Notes under the pieces: generated by a model
Database searches by the model: none
What the model saw: only the letters and a program-made list of their open reading frames with translations
Told to the model about the DNA's origin: nothing
Shown: positions 34,096 to 43,506 of the stretch, one piece after another
Position numbering within the stretch: the first letter of the stretch is position 1
How the letters are laid out: each line of letters opens with the position of its first letter
Program-made: the position numbers and the translations under genes
NCBI GenBank assembly: GCA_045222555.1
Contig: JBGUYY010000088.1
Span: 62,001-126,000 of the forward strand
DNA: 64,000 nt
Reading direction: 5' to 3'
Origin: UBA1756 sp045222555
Lineage (GTDB): Bacteria; Bacteroidota; Bacteroidia; Bacteroidales; WCHB1-69

Positions 34096-34617
34096 ATGTT
34101 AAAGAAAATTTCTGAAAATCAGTTTTCTGGCATCAAATTAATCAAGCCGGATGTCACAAAGAAGTACTATCATATCGCTTCTGAGAGCGACATTTTCGCC
34201 ACTATTGACCTGATTCATGGTCAGGGATCTTTGGCACGCTTGGAGACGCCAGAAGGCTCCTATACCATTAAGCGCCAGGGTATTTTTATGCCGTATATCA
34301 GTGTGAGAAAAGAGAATGAGGAGACAGATCTCGGAGAGCTTTTTTTGGATCTTTACGGCAAATCCAGCATCCAGCTTGATGGCGTTGCCCTCTCTTTCAA
34401 GCCGTTGGCTTTGTGGAAAAACCATTGGGGTTGGGTGAACGAAAAGAATAAAACGGTGATGAAGTTCATGCTGACAATTTCGGGGCAGGAACGTGCCGAC
34501 ATTGAGTTTTCCAAGGACTTCTTTTATTTCCAGAATATGGAACTTCTGGCAGCCCTGGGAGGCTATCTTCTGCTCCAGTTGGAGGATGAACTCAGCCGCT
34601 TATCAGAAAACAAATAA
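34096..34617 (+). CDS. Conserved-looking protein of unknown function
   Basis: 173 residues from ATG 34096, two bases after the HIT gene; a longer start at 34027 would overlap it. No signal peptide. Beta-rich N-terminus (YHIASESDIFATIDLIHGQGSLARLETPEGSYTIKRQGIFMPYISVR) and a C-terminal segment (MELLAALGGYLLLQLEDEL) that looks helical. The alternation resembles an intracellular beta-barrel or Tubby-like fold, but no family is recognised. Confidence 0.7.
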   Translation: MLKKISENQFSGIKLIKPDVTKKYYHIASESDIFATIDLIHGQGSLARLETPEGSYTIKRQGIFMPYISVRKENEETDLGELFLDLYGKSSIQLDGVALSFKPLALWKNHWGWVNEKNKTVMKFMLTISGQERADIEFSKDFFYFQNMELLAALGGYLLLQLEDELSRLSENK

Positions 34618-34646
34618 TAGAAAAACATATCCATAAATCTTTGAAT

Positions 34647-35495
34647 ATGAAAACAGTAGAACAATTAAAGGAAATTGCGGCACAGGTTCGCCGTGATATC
34701 ATCAGAATGGTTTACAATGCCAAATCTGGCCACCCGGGTGGATCGCTGGGCTGCACGGATGTGGTGACTGCTTTGTATTTTGAAGTCATGGATATTGATC
34801 CCGCCCGCTTTACGCGGGAGGGCAGGGGAGAAGATATGTTTTTCCTCTCCAACGGCCATATCTCTCCGATGCTGTATAGCATTATGGCTCGTCGTGGTTA
34901 CTTCGATGTCAGTGAGTTAGCCACTTTCAGAAAGTTGGGCACCCGCCTGCAAGGCCACCCCACACCTGTGGAGAAACTCCCCGGCCTCCGCATCGCCTCC
35001 GGCTCACTCGGACAGGGTGTCTCCGTGGCCATCGGTGCCGCCATCGCAAAAAAACAGAACCAAGATCCCCACACCGTTTTCGTGCTTACCGGAGACGGCG
35101 AACTCGAAGAGGGACAGATCTGGGAAGCCTTCATGTTCGCTGGCGGCAAACAGGTGGACAACCTGATTACCATCATCGACCATAACAAAAAACAGATTGA
35201 CGGCTCCACCGACGATGTCATGCCGCTGGGCTCCCTCAAGGCAAAAATGGAAGCCTTCAACTGGATAGTTTTGGAGATGGATGGTAATGATATGCAGCAA
35301 GTTGTGGATACCCTCCACGAGGCAAAATCGAAGTTGGGACAAGGAAAACCCGTGGTGATTGTCATGAAGAGCGAGATGGGTATGGGCGTGGATTTCATGA
35401 TGGGCACCCACAAATGGCACGGTACTCCTCCCAATCAAGAACAGGCGGAGGCAGCCCTGCAACAGCTGCCCACCACCTCCCTTGGCGATTTCTAA
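34647..35495 (+). CDS. Transketolase, N-terminal (thiamine-diphosphate-binding) subunit only
   Basis: 282 residues from ATG 34647. The N-terminal half of transketolase: SGHPGGSLGCTDVV, the GHISPMLYS motif, QGHPTPVEKLPGLRIASGSLGQG and the thiamine-diphosphate motif GDGELEEGQIWEA with the closing NL-x5-N pattern (DNLITIIDHNK). Split transketolases normally have the ~310-residue C-terminal subunit immediately downstream; here the next gene is an LptF/G-type permease, so the partner must be encoded elsewhere. The active enzyme needs both halves to move two-carbon units in the pentose phosphate pathway. Confidence 0.92.
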   Translation: MKTVEQLKEIAAQVRRDIIRMVYNAKSGHPGGSLGCTDVVTALYFEVMDIDPARFTREGRGEDMFFLSNGHISPMLYSIMARRGYFDVSELATFRKLGTRLQGHPTPVEKLPGLRIASGSLGQGVSVAIGAAIAKKQNQDPHTVFVLTGDGELEEGQIWEAFMFAGGKQVDNLITIIDHNKKQIDGSTDDVMPLGSLKAKMEAFNWIVLEMDGNDMQQVVDTLHEAKSKLGQGKPVVIVMKSEMGMGVDFMMGTHKWHGTPPNQEQAEAALQQLPTTSLGDF

Positions 35496-35505
35496 CTGTT
35501 GAGCC

Positions 35506-36999
35506 GTGAAACCTCGACCTAAAGTAAAGAGACATTTCTTCGATATCGCGGTCACCAAAATCGTTTACCGATACTTGGTAAAGAAGTTTGTGTCTCCTTT
35601 TTTCCTCACTTTCTTCCTCGCCCTGCTGATCATTGATATGCAGTTCCTCTGGAAGTATGTGGATGATTTGGTGGGAAAGGGTTTGGAATGGTATCTGATT
35701 TTGGAATTATTATTCTATGTATCAGCTACTTTTGTCAGTCTGGCCATGGCATTGGCAGTACTGCTATCCTCTCTGATGACTTTCGGAAATCTAGGCGAGA
35801 AATATGAAATTGTGGCGCTGAAATCAGCAGGCATTTCCATCACCAGCCTGATGAAACCGCTGGCTTTCATTGCCCTGCTGCTGGCCCTTTTCTCTTTCTG
35901 GTTTTCCGACAATGTGGTGCCCGCCGCCTACGTCAAATGGCGTACCATGATGTATGAAATTGCCGAGCAAAAGCCCACTCTTAGCATGGATGAAGGAGTT
36001 TTCTATGATGGAATTGATGGATACATCATCCGTATCGGTAAGAAACATCGTGATAATGAAAACATTGAGGATGTGCTCATCTACGACCATTCCAAATTTA
36101 TGGGCAACATCACGGGTACGTATGCCAAACGAGGCACGATGACGATCACCCCAGATAAGAAATACTTTGTTTTCACGCTGTATGACGGATATCTGTGGGA
36201 TGAAAGCCGGAACCAAAACAGCCGTGGAGCCTCCTATCCCTACTTTTTTGCACGGTTCAAAAAGCAGTATTTGAAGATGGATATCTCCTCTTTTGAAATG
36301 CAGAATGTGAGCGATGAATTTTTTAAAGAAAGCAGTAAAGCGTCTAAAATAGAGAAAATTAACGAAGATATTGAGGTGAAGAAGTCGGAAATTACCGACA
36401 TTTCCTCTGATGTTTTCCGAAAATATGAAGCTGCTTATTTTAAGGATTTGAAAGTCAGGGGTGAAGAGTGGAAAAGTCGCTCTGCTGACCGACAGCATTT
36501 TCAATTGGAAAAGTTGGAGCCCTCTTATCGCGAGCAGGTGTACTACCGTGCCATTGCCAAGGCTGATAACCTGCTGGGAAGCCTTTCGCAGTCGCACCTT
36601 ATTACAGAGTTAAAAGAGAGAGAGTTAAGGGAATATCAGATCGAGTTCCATCAGCGTTTGGCGCTTCCGCTTGCCTGTTTCCTCTTCTTCTTCATCGGCG
36701 CCCCGTTGGGCACAATTATCCGTAAGGGAGGAATTGGTATTCCGCTGGTAATCACGGTGATATTCTTCGCCTTCTATTTTGTCATCTCTATTTTTGGAGA
36801 AAAAATGGCGAAAAACGGCGACACACCCGTCTGGCTGGGCATGTGGCTCTCCACTTTCGTCACCGTACCGATATGTATCTTCCTGACTTACAAGGCCACC
36901 ATGGATTCTGCCATGATGTCGCCCGATGCGTATGTCAATTTCTTTAGAAAAGTAAAAGATTTCTTCCATAAAAAATCCCGCAAAACCCAAGAAAAATGA
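35506..36999 (+). CDS. LptF/LptG-family permease (lipopolysaccharide export)
   Basis: 497 residues, probably starting at GTG 35506. The opening IVYRYLVKKFVSPFFLTFFLALLIIDMQFLWKYVDDLVGKG and ALAVLLSSLMTFGNLGEKYEIVALKSAGIS are typical of YjgP/YjgQ proteins, with a periplasmic beta-jellyroll in the middle (about 150-350) and three C-terminal helices (ALPLACFLFFFIGAPLGTIIRKGG). LptF and LptG with LptB extract LPS from the inner membrane. A predicted coiled segment (about 265-360) is unusual in length. The last codon overlaps the start of the glycosyltransferase gene (ATGA). Confidence 0.88.
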   Translation: MKPRPKVKRHFFDIAVTKIVYRYLVKKFVSPFFLTFFLALLIIDMQFLWKYVDDLVGKGLEWYLILELLFYVSATFVSLAMALAVLLSSLMTFGNLGEKYEIVALKSAGISITSLMKPLAFIALLLALFSFWFSDNVVPAAYVKWRTMMYEIAEQKPTLSMDEGVFYDGIDGYIIRIGKKHRDNENIEDVLIYDHSKFMGNITGTYAKRGTMTITPDKKYFVFTLYDGYLWDESRNQNSRGASYPYFFARFKKQYLKMDISSFEMQNVSDEFFKESSKASKIEKINEDIEVKKSEITDISSDVFRKYEAAYFKDLKVRGEEWKSRSADRQHFQLEKLEPSYREQVYYRAIAKADNLLGSLSQSHLITELKERELREYQIEFHQRLALPLACFLFFFIGAPLGTIIRKGGIGIPLVITVIFFAFYFVISIFGEKMAKNGDTPVWLGMWLSTFVTVPICIFLTYKATMDSAMMSPDAYVNFFRKVKDFFHKKSRKTQEK

Positions 37000-38210
37000 A
37001 GATTCTACAGATTTGTCATAAACCACCTTATCCTCCCTCCGACGGCGGCACCATTGCCATGAACAACGTCACACAGGGATTGCTTCAGGCCGGCCATCGC
37101 GTGAAGGTGCTTGCCATTGAGACTCCGAAGCATAAAGTGAACCTTAACACTTTGCCGCCCGAGTATTTGTCGGCCACGGGCTTCGAATCCGTTTATGTGG
37201 ATACCTCCATCTCATACGCTGCGGCTTTCAAAACCATCTTTACTCGTAAAGCTTATCAGGTTAATCGCTTCTATTCCAAAGCTTTCGCTAAAAAAATTGC
37301 AGAAGTTTTGAAGAGAGAACAGTTCGACATCATCCATCTCGAATCTCTTTTCACTACGCCCTATATCCCCGTTATTCGCCAATATTCCAAGGCGAAAATC
37401 GTACTCAGAACGCACAACATTGAACATCAGATTTGGAAAAGAGTGGCCAAAAATGAGAGGAATTGGCTCAGAAAATGGGCAATCCGTTATATGTCGAACC
37501 AGCTGGAACGCTACGAGTGTGGACTTTCGGGCCAGATCGACGCCTATGCTGCGATTTCAGAACCTGACTACAACTTTTTTGCCGCCCATTATAACAATAT
37601 TCCCGGCACTATTCTCCCCTTAGGCATTGATATTGACGACTATCCGGATGATGATGAATACATGCCCTCCGATGTTCCCGAACTGTTCCACGTGGGCAGC
37701 ATGAACTGGCGGCCCAATGTAGAGGGCATTGAGTTCTTTTTGGATGAAGTCTGGCCGTTGGTGCTGGAGCGTTTCCCCGACATCACCTTCACCATTGCGG
37801 GTCGCTGTATCCCTTCATCCATCTCCCAGCGCACCGACAAAAACCTCATCATTGCTGGCGAGGTGCCCTCCGCCAATGCATTCATCCTCTCCAAGGACAT
37901 CATGATTGTGCCCATCCTTTCGGGTAGCGGAGTGAGGGTGAAAATCATTGAGGGAATGGCACTTGGGAAAACTATCATCACCACATCTATCGGTGCGGAA
38001 GGACTGGCCGTGGAGAATGGAAAGAACATTTTGGTGGCCGACACTCCTGAAGAGTTCGTGGAGGCCATCGCTAAGTGTGTGCATACGCCCGACATCTGCG
38101 CAATCCTTGGAGAAAATGCTCGTAACTTCGTGGCACTCAATCATAACAACGAAGTGATAACGAAAAACCTCACCGATTTTTATGCTGCTTTAATCCACAA
38201 TGAGAACTAG
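36996..38210 (+). CDS. Glycosyltransferase family 4-type protein
   Basis: 404 residues. GT-B fold: N-terminal HKPPYPPSDGGTIAMNNVTQGLLQAGHRV, C-terminal LFHVGSMNWRPNVEGIEFFLDEVWPLV and SGSGVRVKIIEGMALGKTIITTSIGAEGL, the nucleotide-sugar site with conserved Glu and Gly residues. It probably adds a sugar in cell-surface polysaccharide or lipid synthesis; donor and acceptor cannot be told from sequence. It overlaps the LptF/G-like gene by four bases and dxs by 11, so it is in the same operon as an LPS-transport gene. Confidence 0.88.
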   Translation: MKILQICHKPPYPPSDGGTIAMNNVTQGLLQAGHRVKVLAIETPKHKVNLNTLPPEYLSATGFESVYVDTSISYAAAFKTIFTRKAYQVNRFYSKAFAKKIAEVLKREQFDIIHLESLFTTPYIPVIRQYSKAKIVLRTHNIEHQIWKRVAKNERNWLRKWAIRYMSNQLERYECGLSGQIDAYAAISEPDYNFFAAHYNNIPGTILPLGIDIDDYPDDDEYMPSDVPELFHVGSMNWRPNVEGIEFFLDEVWPLVLERFPDITFTIAGRCIPSSISQRTDKNLIIAGEVPSANAFILSKDIMIVPILSGSGVRVKIIEGMALGKTIITTSIGAEGLAVENGKNILVADTPEEFVEAIAKCVHTPDICAILGENARNFVALNHNNEVITKNLTDFYAALIHNEN

Positions 38211-40107
38211 TAAATATCGCTATCTTTCACAAATCAATTCTCCAGCAGACCTCAGGAAGCTGCAAGTATCGGAATTGCCTAAGCTGTGCGAAGAGTTGAG
38301 GGACTATATCATTACCGAAACAGCTGAAAATCCGGGACATCTGGGCTCTTCGCTGGGGGCAGTGGAATTGGCGGTGGCCATTCATTATGTTTTCGATACC
38401 CCTTCAGATAAACTGGTGTGGGATGTGGGGCACCAAGCCTATGCCCATAAGATTCTTACAGGGAGAAAAGAGCAGTTTCACACCAACCGCAAATATCACG
38501 GTATCAGCGGATTCCCTAAAATGTCGGAAAGCGAGTACGATGCTTTCGGCACAGGACACTCCTCCACTTCCATCTCTGCAATTTTGGGTATGGCGGTGGC
38601 AGGTAAAATGTCAGGAGATGATGAAAGCAACTATATCGCAGTTATCGGCGACGGTTCCATCGGGGGCGGCATGGCTTTCGAGGCGCTGAACCATGCTGCG
38701 GAGACGAAGGCTAATGTGCTGATTATCCTCAATGATAATAAGATAGCTATCGATAAAAATGTCGGGGCGATGAGTCGCAACCTGCTGAACATCACCTCAT
38801 CTCCTGGCTACAACCGAGCCAAAAACCGACTCTGGAACTTTCTTTCGGTGAGCAAACCCATCCGCAACCGTATCTTGCGCTTTTTCAGTAAGATGGGGAA
38901 TGCCATCAAGGGTACGATTTTGATGGGAAGTAACCTTTTCCAAGCCTTGGGTTTCCGCTATTTCGGACCGGTTGATGGACACAATGTAGAGCATCTTGTG
39001 AAGGTGTTGCGCGACCTGAAGCCCATCAAAGGAGCCCGCCTGCTGCACACCATCACGGTAAAAGGGAAGGGGCTTACCGTTGCGGAACAGAACCAGACTA
39101 CCTATCACGCTCCCGGCAAATTTGACCCCGATACGGGCGAACGCATCTCCACCTCGGAGGCTGGCCAACCGCCTAAATATCAGGATGTATTCGGGGAAAC
39201 TATCCTTGAATTGGCCCAGCAAGATGAACGCGTGGTGGGTATCACACCGGCCATGGCAACGGGCTGCTCTATGACCATTCTCGGCAAGGTCTATCCCGAC
39301 CGTGCCATCGATGTGGGCATTGCGGAGCAGCATGCCGTTACCTTCGCCGCAGGCCTTGCCGCACAAGGCATGGTGCCCTTCTGCAACATCTATTCTTCTT
39401 TCCTGCAAAGAGCTTACGATCAGATTATTCACGATGTGGCTCTCCAGAAACTGCCCGTCATCTTCTGCATCGACCGCGCCGGACTAGTGGGAGAAGATGG
39501 CGCCACCCACCACGGTATCTTTGACCTTGCATTCCTGCGCTCCGTCCCCAATATGATTATTTCTGCCCCCATGGACGAAATTGACCTGCGCAACCTGATG
39601 TATACCGCCTACCGGCACCGCGACCTTCCCTTCGCCATCCGATATCCGCGGGGCAGGGGAGTGCACGCCGACTGGCGAATGCCGATGCAAGAGGTGGAAA
39701 TAGGAAAAGGCCGTGTGCTGCAGCAAGGGGAAAACATCGCCGTGATTTCCATCGGCAACATGGGACAGCATGTGCAGCAGGCAATGGACAGGATGAAAGC
39801 TGCCGGACTACACCCCACCCATATTGACCTGCGCTTCCTCGCTCCTATGGATGTTCAGCTGTTGAGCGATGTGGCCGCAACCCATAAGATGCTGTTCACC
39901 GTGGAGGATGGCGTGTCGCATGGCGGCCTCTTCTCTGCAATGGCCGAATTCGTCGCCCAAAGCCCAGCACACATCCCGGTAATTCCGATTGCCATCAACG
40001 ACCGTTTTGTGGAACATGGTGATCTGAATTCTCTCTATGAGGAATGTGGTCTCAATGCTGAGCAAATTGCTGAAAAGATAATCCATTATTCGGAAAATTT
40101 CATGTAA
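38200..40107 (+). CDS. dxs: 1-deoxy-D-xylulose-5-phosphate synthase
   Basis: 635 residues, normal length. Thiamine-diphosphate site: NPGHLGSSLGAVELAVAIHYVFDTP, VWDVGHQAYAHKILTGR, GDGSIGGGMAFEALN with NDNKIAI. The transketolase-like middle domain has GITPAMATGCSM and DVGIAEQHAVTFAAGLA (catalytic Glu), and RYPRGRG. It makes DXP from pyruvate and glyceraldehyde-3-phosphate, the first step of the MEP isoprenoid pathway. The start ATG 38200 overlaps the glycosyltransferase end by 11 bases. Confidence 0.96.
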   Translation: MRTSKYRYLSQINSPADLRKLQVSELPKLCEELRDYIITETAENPGHLGSSLGAVELAVAIHYVFDTPSDKLVWDVGHQAYAHKILTGRKEQFHTNRKYHGISGFPKMSESEYDAFGTGHSSTSISAILGMAVAGKMSGDDESNYIAVIGDGSIGGGMAFEALNHAAETKANVLIILNDNKIAIDKNVGAMSRNLLNITSSPGYNRAKNRLWNFLSVSKPIRNRILRFFSKMGNAIKGTILMGSNLFQALGFRYFGPVDGHNVEHLVKVLRDLKPIKGARLLHTITVKGKGLTVAEQNQTTYHAPGKFDPDTGERISTSEAGQPPKYQDVFGETILELAQQDERVVGITPAMATGCSMTILGKVYPDRAIDVGIAEQHAVTFAAGLAAQGMVPFCNIYSSFLQRAYDQIIHDVALQKLPVIFCIDRAGLVGEDGATHHGIFDLAFLRSVPNMIISAPMDEIDLRNLMYTAYRHRDLPFAIRYPRGRGVHADWRMPMQEVEIGKGRVLQQGENIAVISIGNMGQHVQQAMDRMKAAGLHPTHIDLRFLAPMDVQLLSDVAATHKMLFTVEDGVSHGGLFSAMAEFVAQSPAHIPVIPIAINDRFVEHGDLNSLYEECGLNAEQIAEKIIHYSENFM

Positions 40108-40112
40108 TTTTG
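40105..40112 (+). promoter_or_regulatory. -7 promoter box TAATTTTG after dxs
   Basis: TAATTTTG lies at the dxs stop codon and 24 bases before ATG 40137, giving the following lipoprotein and glnA their own promoter. Confidence 0.6.
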
Positions 40113-40136
40113 TCCCCCAATCTAAAAACTGAAAAA

Positions 40137-41090
40137 ATGAAACGTAATTGGCCCGTTTGCACCTTGATAATGATGGTTTTCAGCATTTTGCTGCTGACGT
40201 CATGCAAGGAGAAATCCGTGCAGCCCACGGGTCAGCTGAAGCAGGATGCGGAGTGTCCGGTCAGTACCATACCGACAGACTTCTCCGACCTTGATCCGTC
40301 GGCGAAAACTTATGCCCTGCCAGAAGGATTTTTCAATGAGTTTCTCAAGTATGCTTTTCAGTATGAGGGCACCCATGTCACCATCCCTGCACAGCTTCCC
40401 GAAGAGTGGAGGTTGTTGTATCGCGAGCCCCTTCCGGCCAGCCAGGAACTATGGCTTGTGCAGTCGGCCGACAAGGATTGGACCTATCTGCTGGTGACCG
40501 CCGGACAGCATGTGCGCGATGCCGTTCCTGTGGCCCTTGACCTTGCCTCTACCGGCGCGCTCATTGAGTCGGAAGTGTGGTCGTGGCACCGCGACGAGGA
40601 CGGCTCTTTCTTCGTCTCTAAATTGTACGAAAAACGCCCGGATGCCCGCGACACCACACAACGTCAGCGTAGAATAGAAGCCCTTGACAGGTATGTCATC
40701 AGCGAGTCAGGGCAGTTCAAATGTACCCCTCAGAGCCTTGCCGAAGGAACCCCCTATCAAGTAGTCATCTTGTTTAACATGGCCGCTGAAAGACCCGACA
40801 CATGGTACGATGTGATGAACTCCATTGCCCCGTACTGCGAAGAGAACAACCTCTATTTCGTGACAGTAGCCTCCGCCAACGAAGACCTGCACCATGTGGT
40901 TATCGAAGATTATCAACTCAATTATATCACTACGGTTGACATCTCCCAGCTGGTTGAAAATGCCGAACAGGGATTGATACTGATGCAAAACGGTGCTGAG
41001 CCCCGCGTCGAAAACTACTCCGACAACGAAAGGTACCTTCAAATGAAAATCAGAAACTATTTTAATTCTATCAGCAATATAAATTTGTAA
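40137..41090 (+). CDS. Lipoprotein, unknown function
   Basis: 317 residues; lipoprotein signal with lipobox LLTSC (Cys about residue 22) and a short S/T/P-rich linker. The mature domain (EWRLLYREPLPASQELWLVQSADKDWTYLLVTAG, ALDLASTGALIESEVWSWHRDEDGSFFVSKLYEK) is beta-rich with many Trp/Tyr and resembles no family I recognise. The central WSWHRDEDGSFF segment suggests a repeat-type or scaffold fold. It ends three bases before glnA and may be co-transcribed. Confidence 0.75.
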   Translation: MKRNWPVCTLIMMVFSILLLTSCKEKSVQPTGQLKQDAECPVSTIPTDFSDLDPSAKTYALPEGFFNEFLKYAFQYEGTHVTIPAQLPEEWRLLYREPLPASQELWLVQSADKDWTYLLVTAGQHVRDAVPVALDLASTGALIESEVWSWHRDEDGSFFVSKLYEKRPDARDTTQRQRRIEALDRYVISESGQFKCTPQSLAEGTPYQVVILFNMAAERPDTWYDVMNSIAPYCEENNLYFVTVASANEDLHHVVIEDYQLNYITTVDISQLVENAEQGLILMQNGAEPRVENYSDNERYLQMKIRNYFNSISNINL

Positions 41091-41093
41091 GTT

Positions 41094-42599
41094 ATGAAAG
41101 AAGAGCAGAACATGAACATGAATCAAGTGGCGGCTTATCTGAAGAAAGCCCCTGCGGATTTTACTAAAGCCGATATGATTCGTTTTGTTGAAGAAAATGA
41201 TATCCAGATGGTGAACTTCCGCTATGTGGCGGGAGACGGTCGATTGAAGACTTTGAACTTTGTGCTCAACGACCACGACTACCTCGAACAGATTCTCTCC
41301 TGTGGCGAACGCGTGGACGGGTCCAACATTTTCCCCGACTTCATTCACGCTGACTCCAGCGACATGTATGTCATCCCGCGCTTCCGCACCGCCTTTGTTG
41401 ATCCCTTCGCCACCATCCCCACCCTCTCCTTCCTCTGTTCTTATTTCAACAAAGATGGTCTGCCGATGGAAAACTCTCCGGAATATATCCTTCGCAAAGC
41501 TGTGAAATCTTTCAAGCAGGTTACGGGCTACGACTTCCAGGCCATGGGCGAATTGGAATACTATGTGATTGGCGATAAGGACGATCTTTACCTCACCCCC
41601 GACCAGAAGGGTTATCACGAGTCTGCTCCCTTCGCCAAGTTCGAGGAGTTCCGCACCCAGTGTATGCTCTACATCTCACAGGTGGGCGGCCTCATCAAGT
41701 ACGGCCATTCCGAAGTGGGCAACTTCACCTTGGATGACAAGATTTATGAGCAGAATGAAATCGAGTTCCTCGTTACCGACGTGCAAGACGCTGCCGACCA
41801 GCTCATCCTTGCCAAGTGGATCATCCGCAACCTCGCCTACCAGTATGGGCTCGATGTGACCTTCGCTCCTAAAATCACCAGCGGCAAGGCAGGCAGCGGC
41901 CTCCATATCCATACCCGCATCGTTAAGGGCGGCAAGAACCAGATGGTGACCAAAGGCAAGCTCAACTCGATCGCCAAGAATGCGATTGCCGGTTATATGA
42001 CCTGCGCCTCCTCGCTCACCGCTTTCGGCAATACCAATCCCACTTCCTATTTCCGCCTCGTTCCCCATCAGGAGGCTCCCACCTCCATCTGCTGGGGCGA
42101 CCGTAACCGCTCTGTGCTCGTGCGTGTGCCGCTCGGCTGGACCAGCGCCAAGGACATGGTCGCCATGGCCAACCCCAAGGAGAAACCCAACAATGTGGAC
42201 CACTCCCAGAAACAGACGGTGGAGTTCCGTTGCTCTGACGGTTCCGCCGACATCTACCTGCTCCTCGCCGGTATCGTAGTGGCCGCCCGTCACGGCTTCG
42301 AAATGGAGAAGCCGCTCGAACTGGCCGAGAAGACGTATGTGGATGTCAACATCCATCGTCCAGAACACAGAGCCCGTCTCGAAAGTCTCGACCAGCTCCC
42401 CGCTTCCTGCTCCGAGTCGGCCGACCAGCTCTCTGCCCATAGAAGCATCTTCGAGAAACATGGCGTGTTCAATGCCGATATGATCGACGATATCATCAAG
42501 CACCTCAAGTCGTTCAAGGATGCCGATATCCGTCAGCGCCTCGAAAAGAACCCCGACCTGATGATGGAAATCGTGAAAGAACATTTCTACTGCGGATAA
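41094..42599 (+). CDS. glnA: Glutamine synthetase, type I-like
   Basis: 501 residues. N-terminal beta-Grasp (about 30-105) with NIFPDFIHADSSDMYVIPRFRTAFVDPF, then the catalytic domain: MGELEYYVI (metal-site Glu), ITSGKAGSGLHIHTRI (ammonium/ATP loop, GSG-x-H-x-H), SYFRLVPHQEAPTSICWGDRNRSVLVRVPLG (glutamate site Arg) and VEFRCSDGSADIYLLLAGIV. It makes glutamine from glutamate and ammonia. The NLYDLPP adenylylation loop of enterobacterial type I enzymes is absent, so control by covalent adenylylation at that site is unlikely. Confidence 0.9.
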   Translation: MKEEQNMNMNQVAAYLKKAPADFTKADMIRFVEENDIQMVNFRYVAGDGRLKTLNFVLNDHDYLEQILSCGERVDGSNIFPDFIHADSSDMYVIPRFRTAFVDPFATIPTLSFLCSYFNKDGLPMENSPEYILRKAVKSFKQVTGYDFQAMGELEYYVIGDKDDLYLTPDQKGYHESAPFAKFEEFRTQCMLYISQVGGLIKYGHSEVGNFTLDDKIYEQNEIEFLVTDVQDAADQLILAKWIIRNLAYQYGLDVTFAPKITSGKAGSGLHIHTRIVKGGKNQMVTKGKLNSIAKNAIAGYMTCASSLTAFGNTNPTSYFRLVPHQEAPTSICWGDRNRSVLVRVPLGWTSAKDMVAMANPKEKPNNVDHSQKQTVEFRCSDGSADIYLLLAGIVVAARHGFEMEKPLELAEKTYVDVNIHRPEHRARLESLDQLPASCSESADQLSAHRSIFEKHGVFNADMIDDIIKHLKSFKDADIRQRLEKNPDLMMEIVKEHFYCG

Positions 42600-42618
42600 C
42601 CGTATAAAACCCAATCGT

Positions 42619-43134
42619 ATGTCAACACCCGTATTGATTATCATTGCCATAGTGCCGCCACTCATCGTTGCGGCCGCGGCCTACTTGATTGTCCGTCACT
42701 TTATTGAGAACGACCAGAAGAAGCGCATTCTCGAGCTGAAGTACGAGGCCAAGAACCATACGCTTCCCATGCGCCTTCAGGCCTACGAACGAATGGCGAT
42801 GTTTTTGGAGCGTATTGAGCCTAACCAGCTTATTTTCAGGGTTAACAACCCTGAGCTGAGCGCTTATCAGATGCAGACGATCCTGCTGGCCACCATCCGC
42901 AGCGAGTACGAGCACAACCTCTCGCAGCAGATCTATATCTCCGCCGAGGTGTGGGATTCGATTAAGAATGCCAAGGAGCGCGTGGTCAACATCATCAACC
43001 TCTCTGCAGGCAAGTTGCCCGACGGGGCTATGGCTACAGACCTGCATACCCAAATCTTTGAGGCTGTGGCAGAAAGCTCTCCAACAGCCATCGCCATGCA
43101 ACGCCTCAAAAAGGAGGTTGCTCTCCTCTATTAG
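42619..43134 (+). CDS. Membrane-anchored protein of unknown function downstream of glnA
   Basis: 171 residues: an N-terminal membrane helix (VLIIIAIVPPLIVAAAAYLIVRHFI), then a mainly helical cytoplasmic domain (RILELKYEAKNHTLPMRLQAYERMAMFLERIEPNQLI, EYEHNLSQQIYISAEVWDSIKNAKERVVNIINLSAG). Similar small proteins occur in Bacteroidota but I cannot name the family with certainty. It begins 19 bases after glnA and is followed by an intrinsic terminator. Confidence 0.7.
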   Translation: MSTPVLIIIAIVPPLIVAAAAYLIVRHFIENDQKKRILELKYEAKNHTLPMRLQAYERMAMFLERIEPNQLIFRVNNPELSAYQMQTILLATIRSEYEHNLSQQIYISAEVWDSIKNAKERVVNIINLSAGKLPDGAMATDLHTQIFEAVAESSPTAIAMQRLKKEVALLY

Positions 43135-43166
43135 TATATATATATACATATTTTTGAAATATTGTG

Positions 43167-43200
43167 GCGCTTCCCTTCGAAAGAGGGGAAGCGCTGTTTT
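43167..43200 (+). terminator. Intrinsic terminator after the glnA transcript
   Basis: 9-bp GC-rich stem GCGCTTCCC / GGGAAGCGC (43167-43175 with 43186-43194) with a ten-base loop, followed by TTTT at 43197. Confidence 0.88.
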
Positions 43201-43234
43201 ATGTGTTTCTGGGAATGTGGATAAAAAAATTTTT

Positions 43235-43272
43235 CAAAATTGGGTTGTTAATTAAAACAATTCCCAATTTTG
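43235..43272. other. Imperfect 38-bp inverted repeat upstream of the giant gene
   Basis: CAAAATTGGG pairs with CCCAATTTTG, and the inner TTGTT pairs with AACAA around a six-base loop, with two unpaired T. No GC-rich base or T-run follows, so it is not a standard terminator. The gap 43135-43561 also has the repeated TTGTTGAAAA near 43308 and is otherwise AT-rich with no gene. Confidence 0.55.
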
Positions 43273-43395
43273 TAAATGGCTGAAACAGAAAAAAATAATC
43301 ATTTGTTGAAAACTTGTTGAAAAGTCAATTTTTGTTAGAATCTACAATGATTTCAAAAAAAAAACAGGAAGTTAATGTACATCGAGAATTTTTTG

Positions 43396-43403
43396 TATTT
43401 TTG
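43396..43403 (+). promoter_or_regulatory. -7 promoter box TATTTTTG for the giant surface-protein gene
   Basis: TATTTTTGC is identical to the boxes of tRNA-Cys and tRNA-Arg and lies 158 bases before ATG 43562, so the mRNA would have a leader of about 150 bases. Confidence 0.65.
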
Positions 43404-43476
43404 CAAGTTCATATATTAAAACGAAAAATAGGGTTTGAATTTTGAATTCGACTGAAACATTTATTGGAAAAACGAG

Positions 43477-43506
43477 TATAACTGATTTAGTATCAGTGTA
43501 GTTATA
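43477..43506 (+). promoter_or_regulatory. Leader hairpin in the predicted 5' UTR of the giant gene
   Basis: TATAACTGAT pairs with ATCA and GTTATA (right arm with a five-base bulge) around a short loop. It lies inside the predicted leader. Weak stem, AU-rich; regulatory meaning uncertain. Confidence 0.4.

Noticed and set aside
40707..41618. 303-codon minus-strand frame across the lipoprotein/glnA junction
   Set aside because: Spans two confident plus-strand genes and shows no domain.
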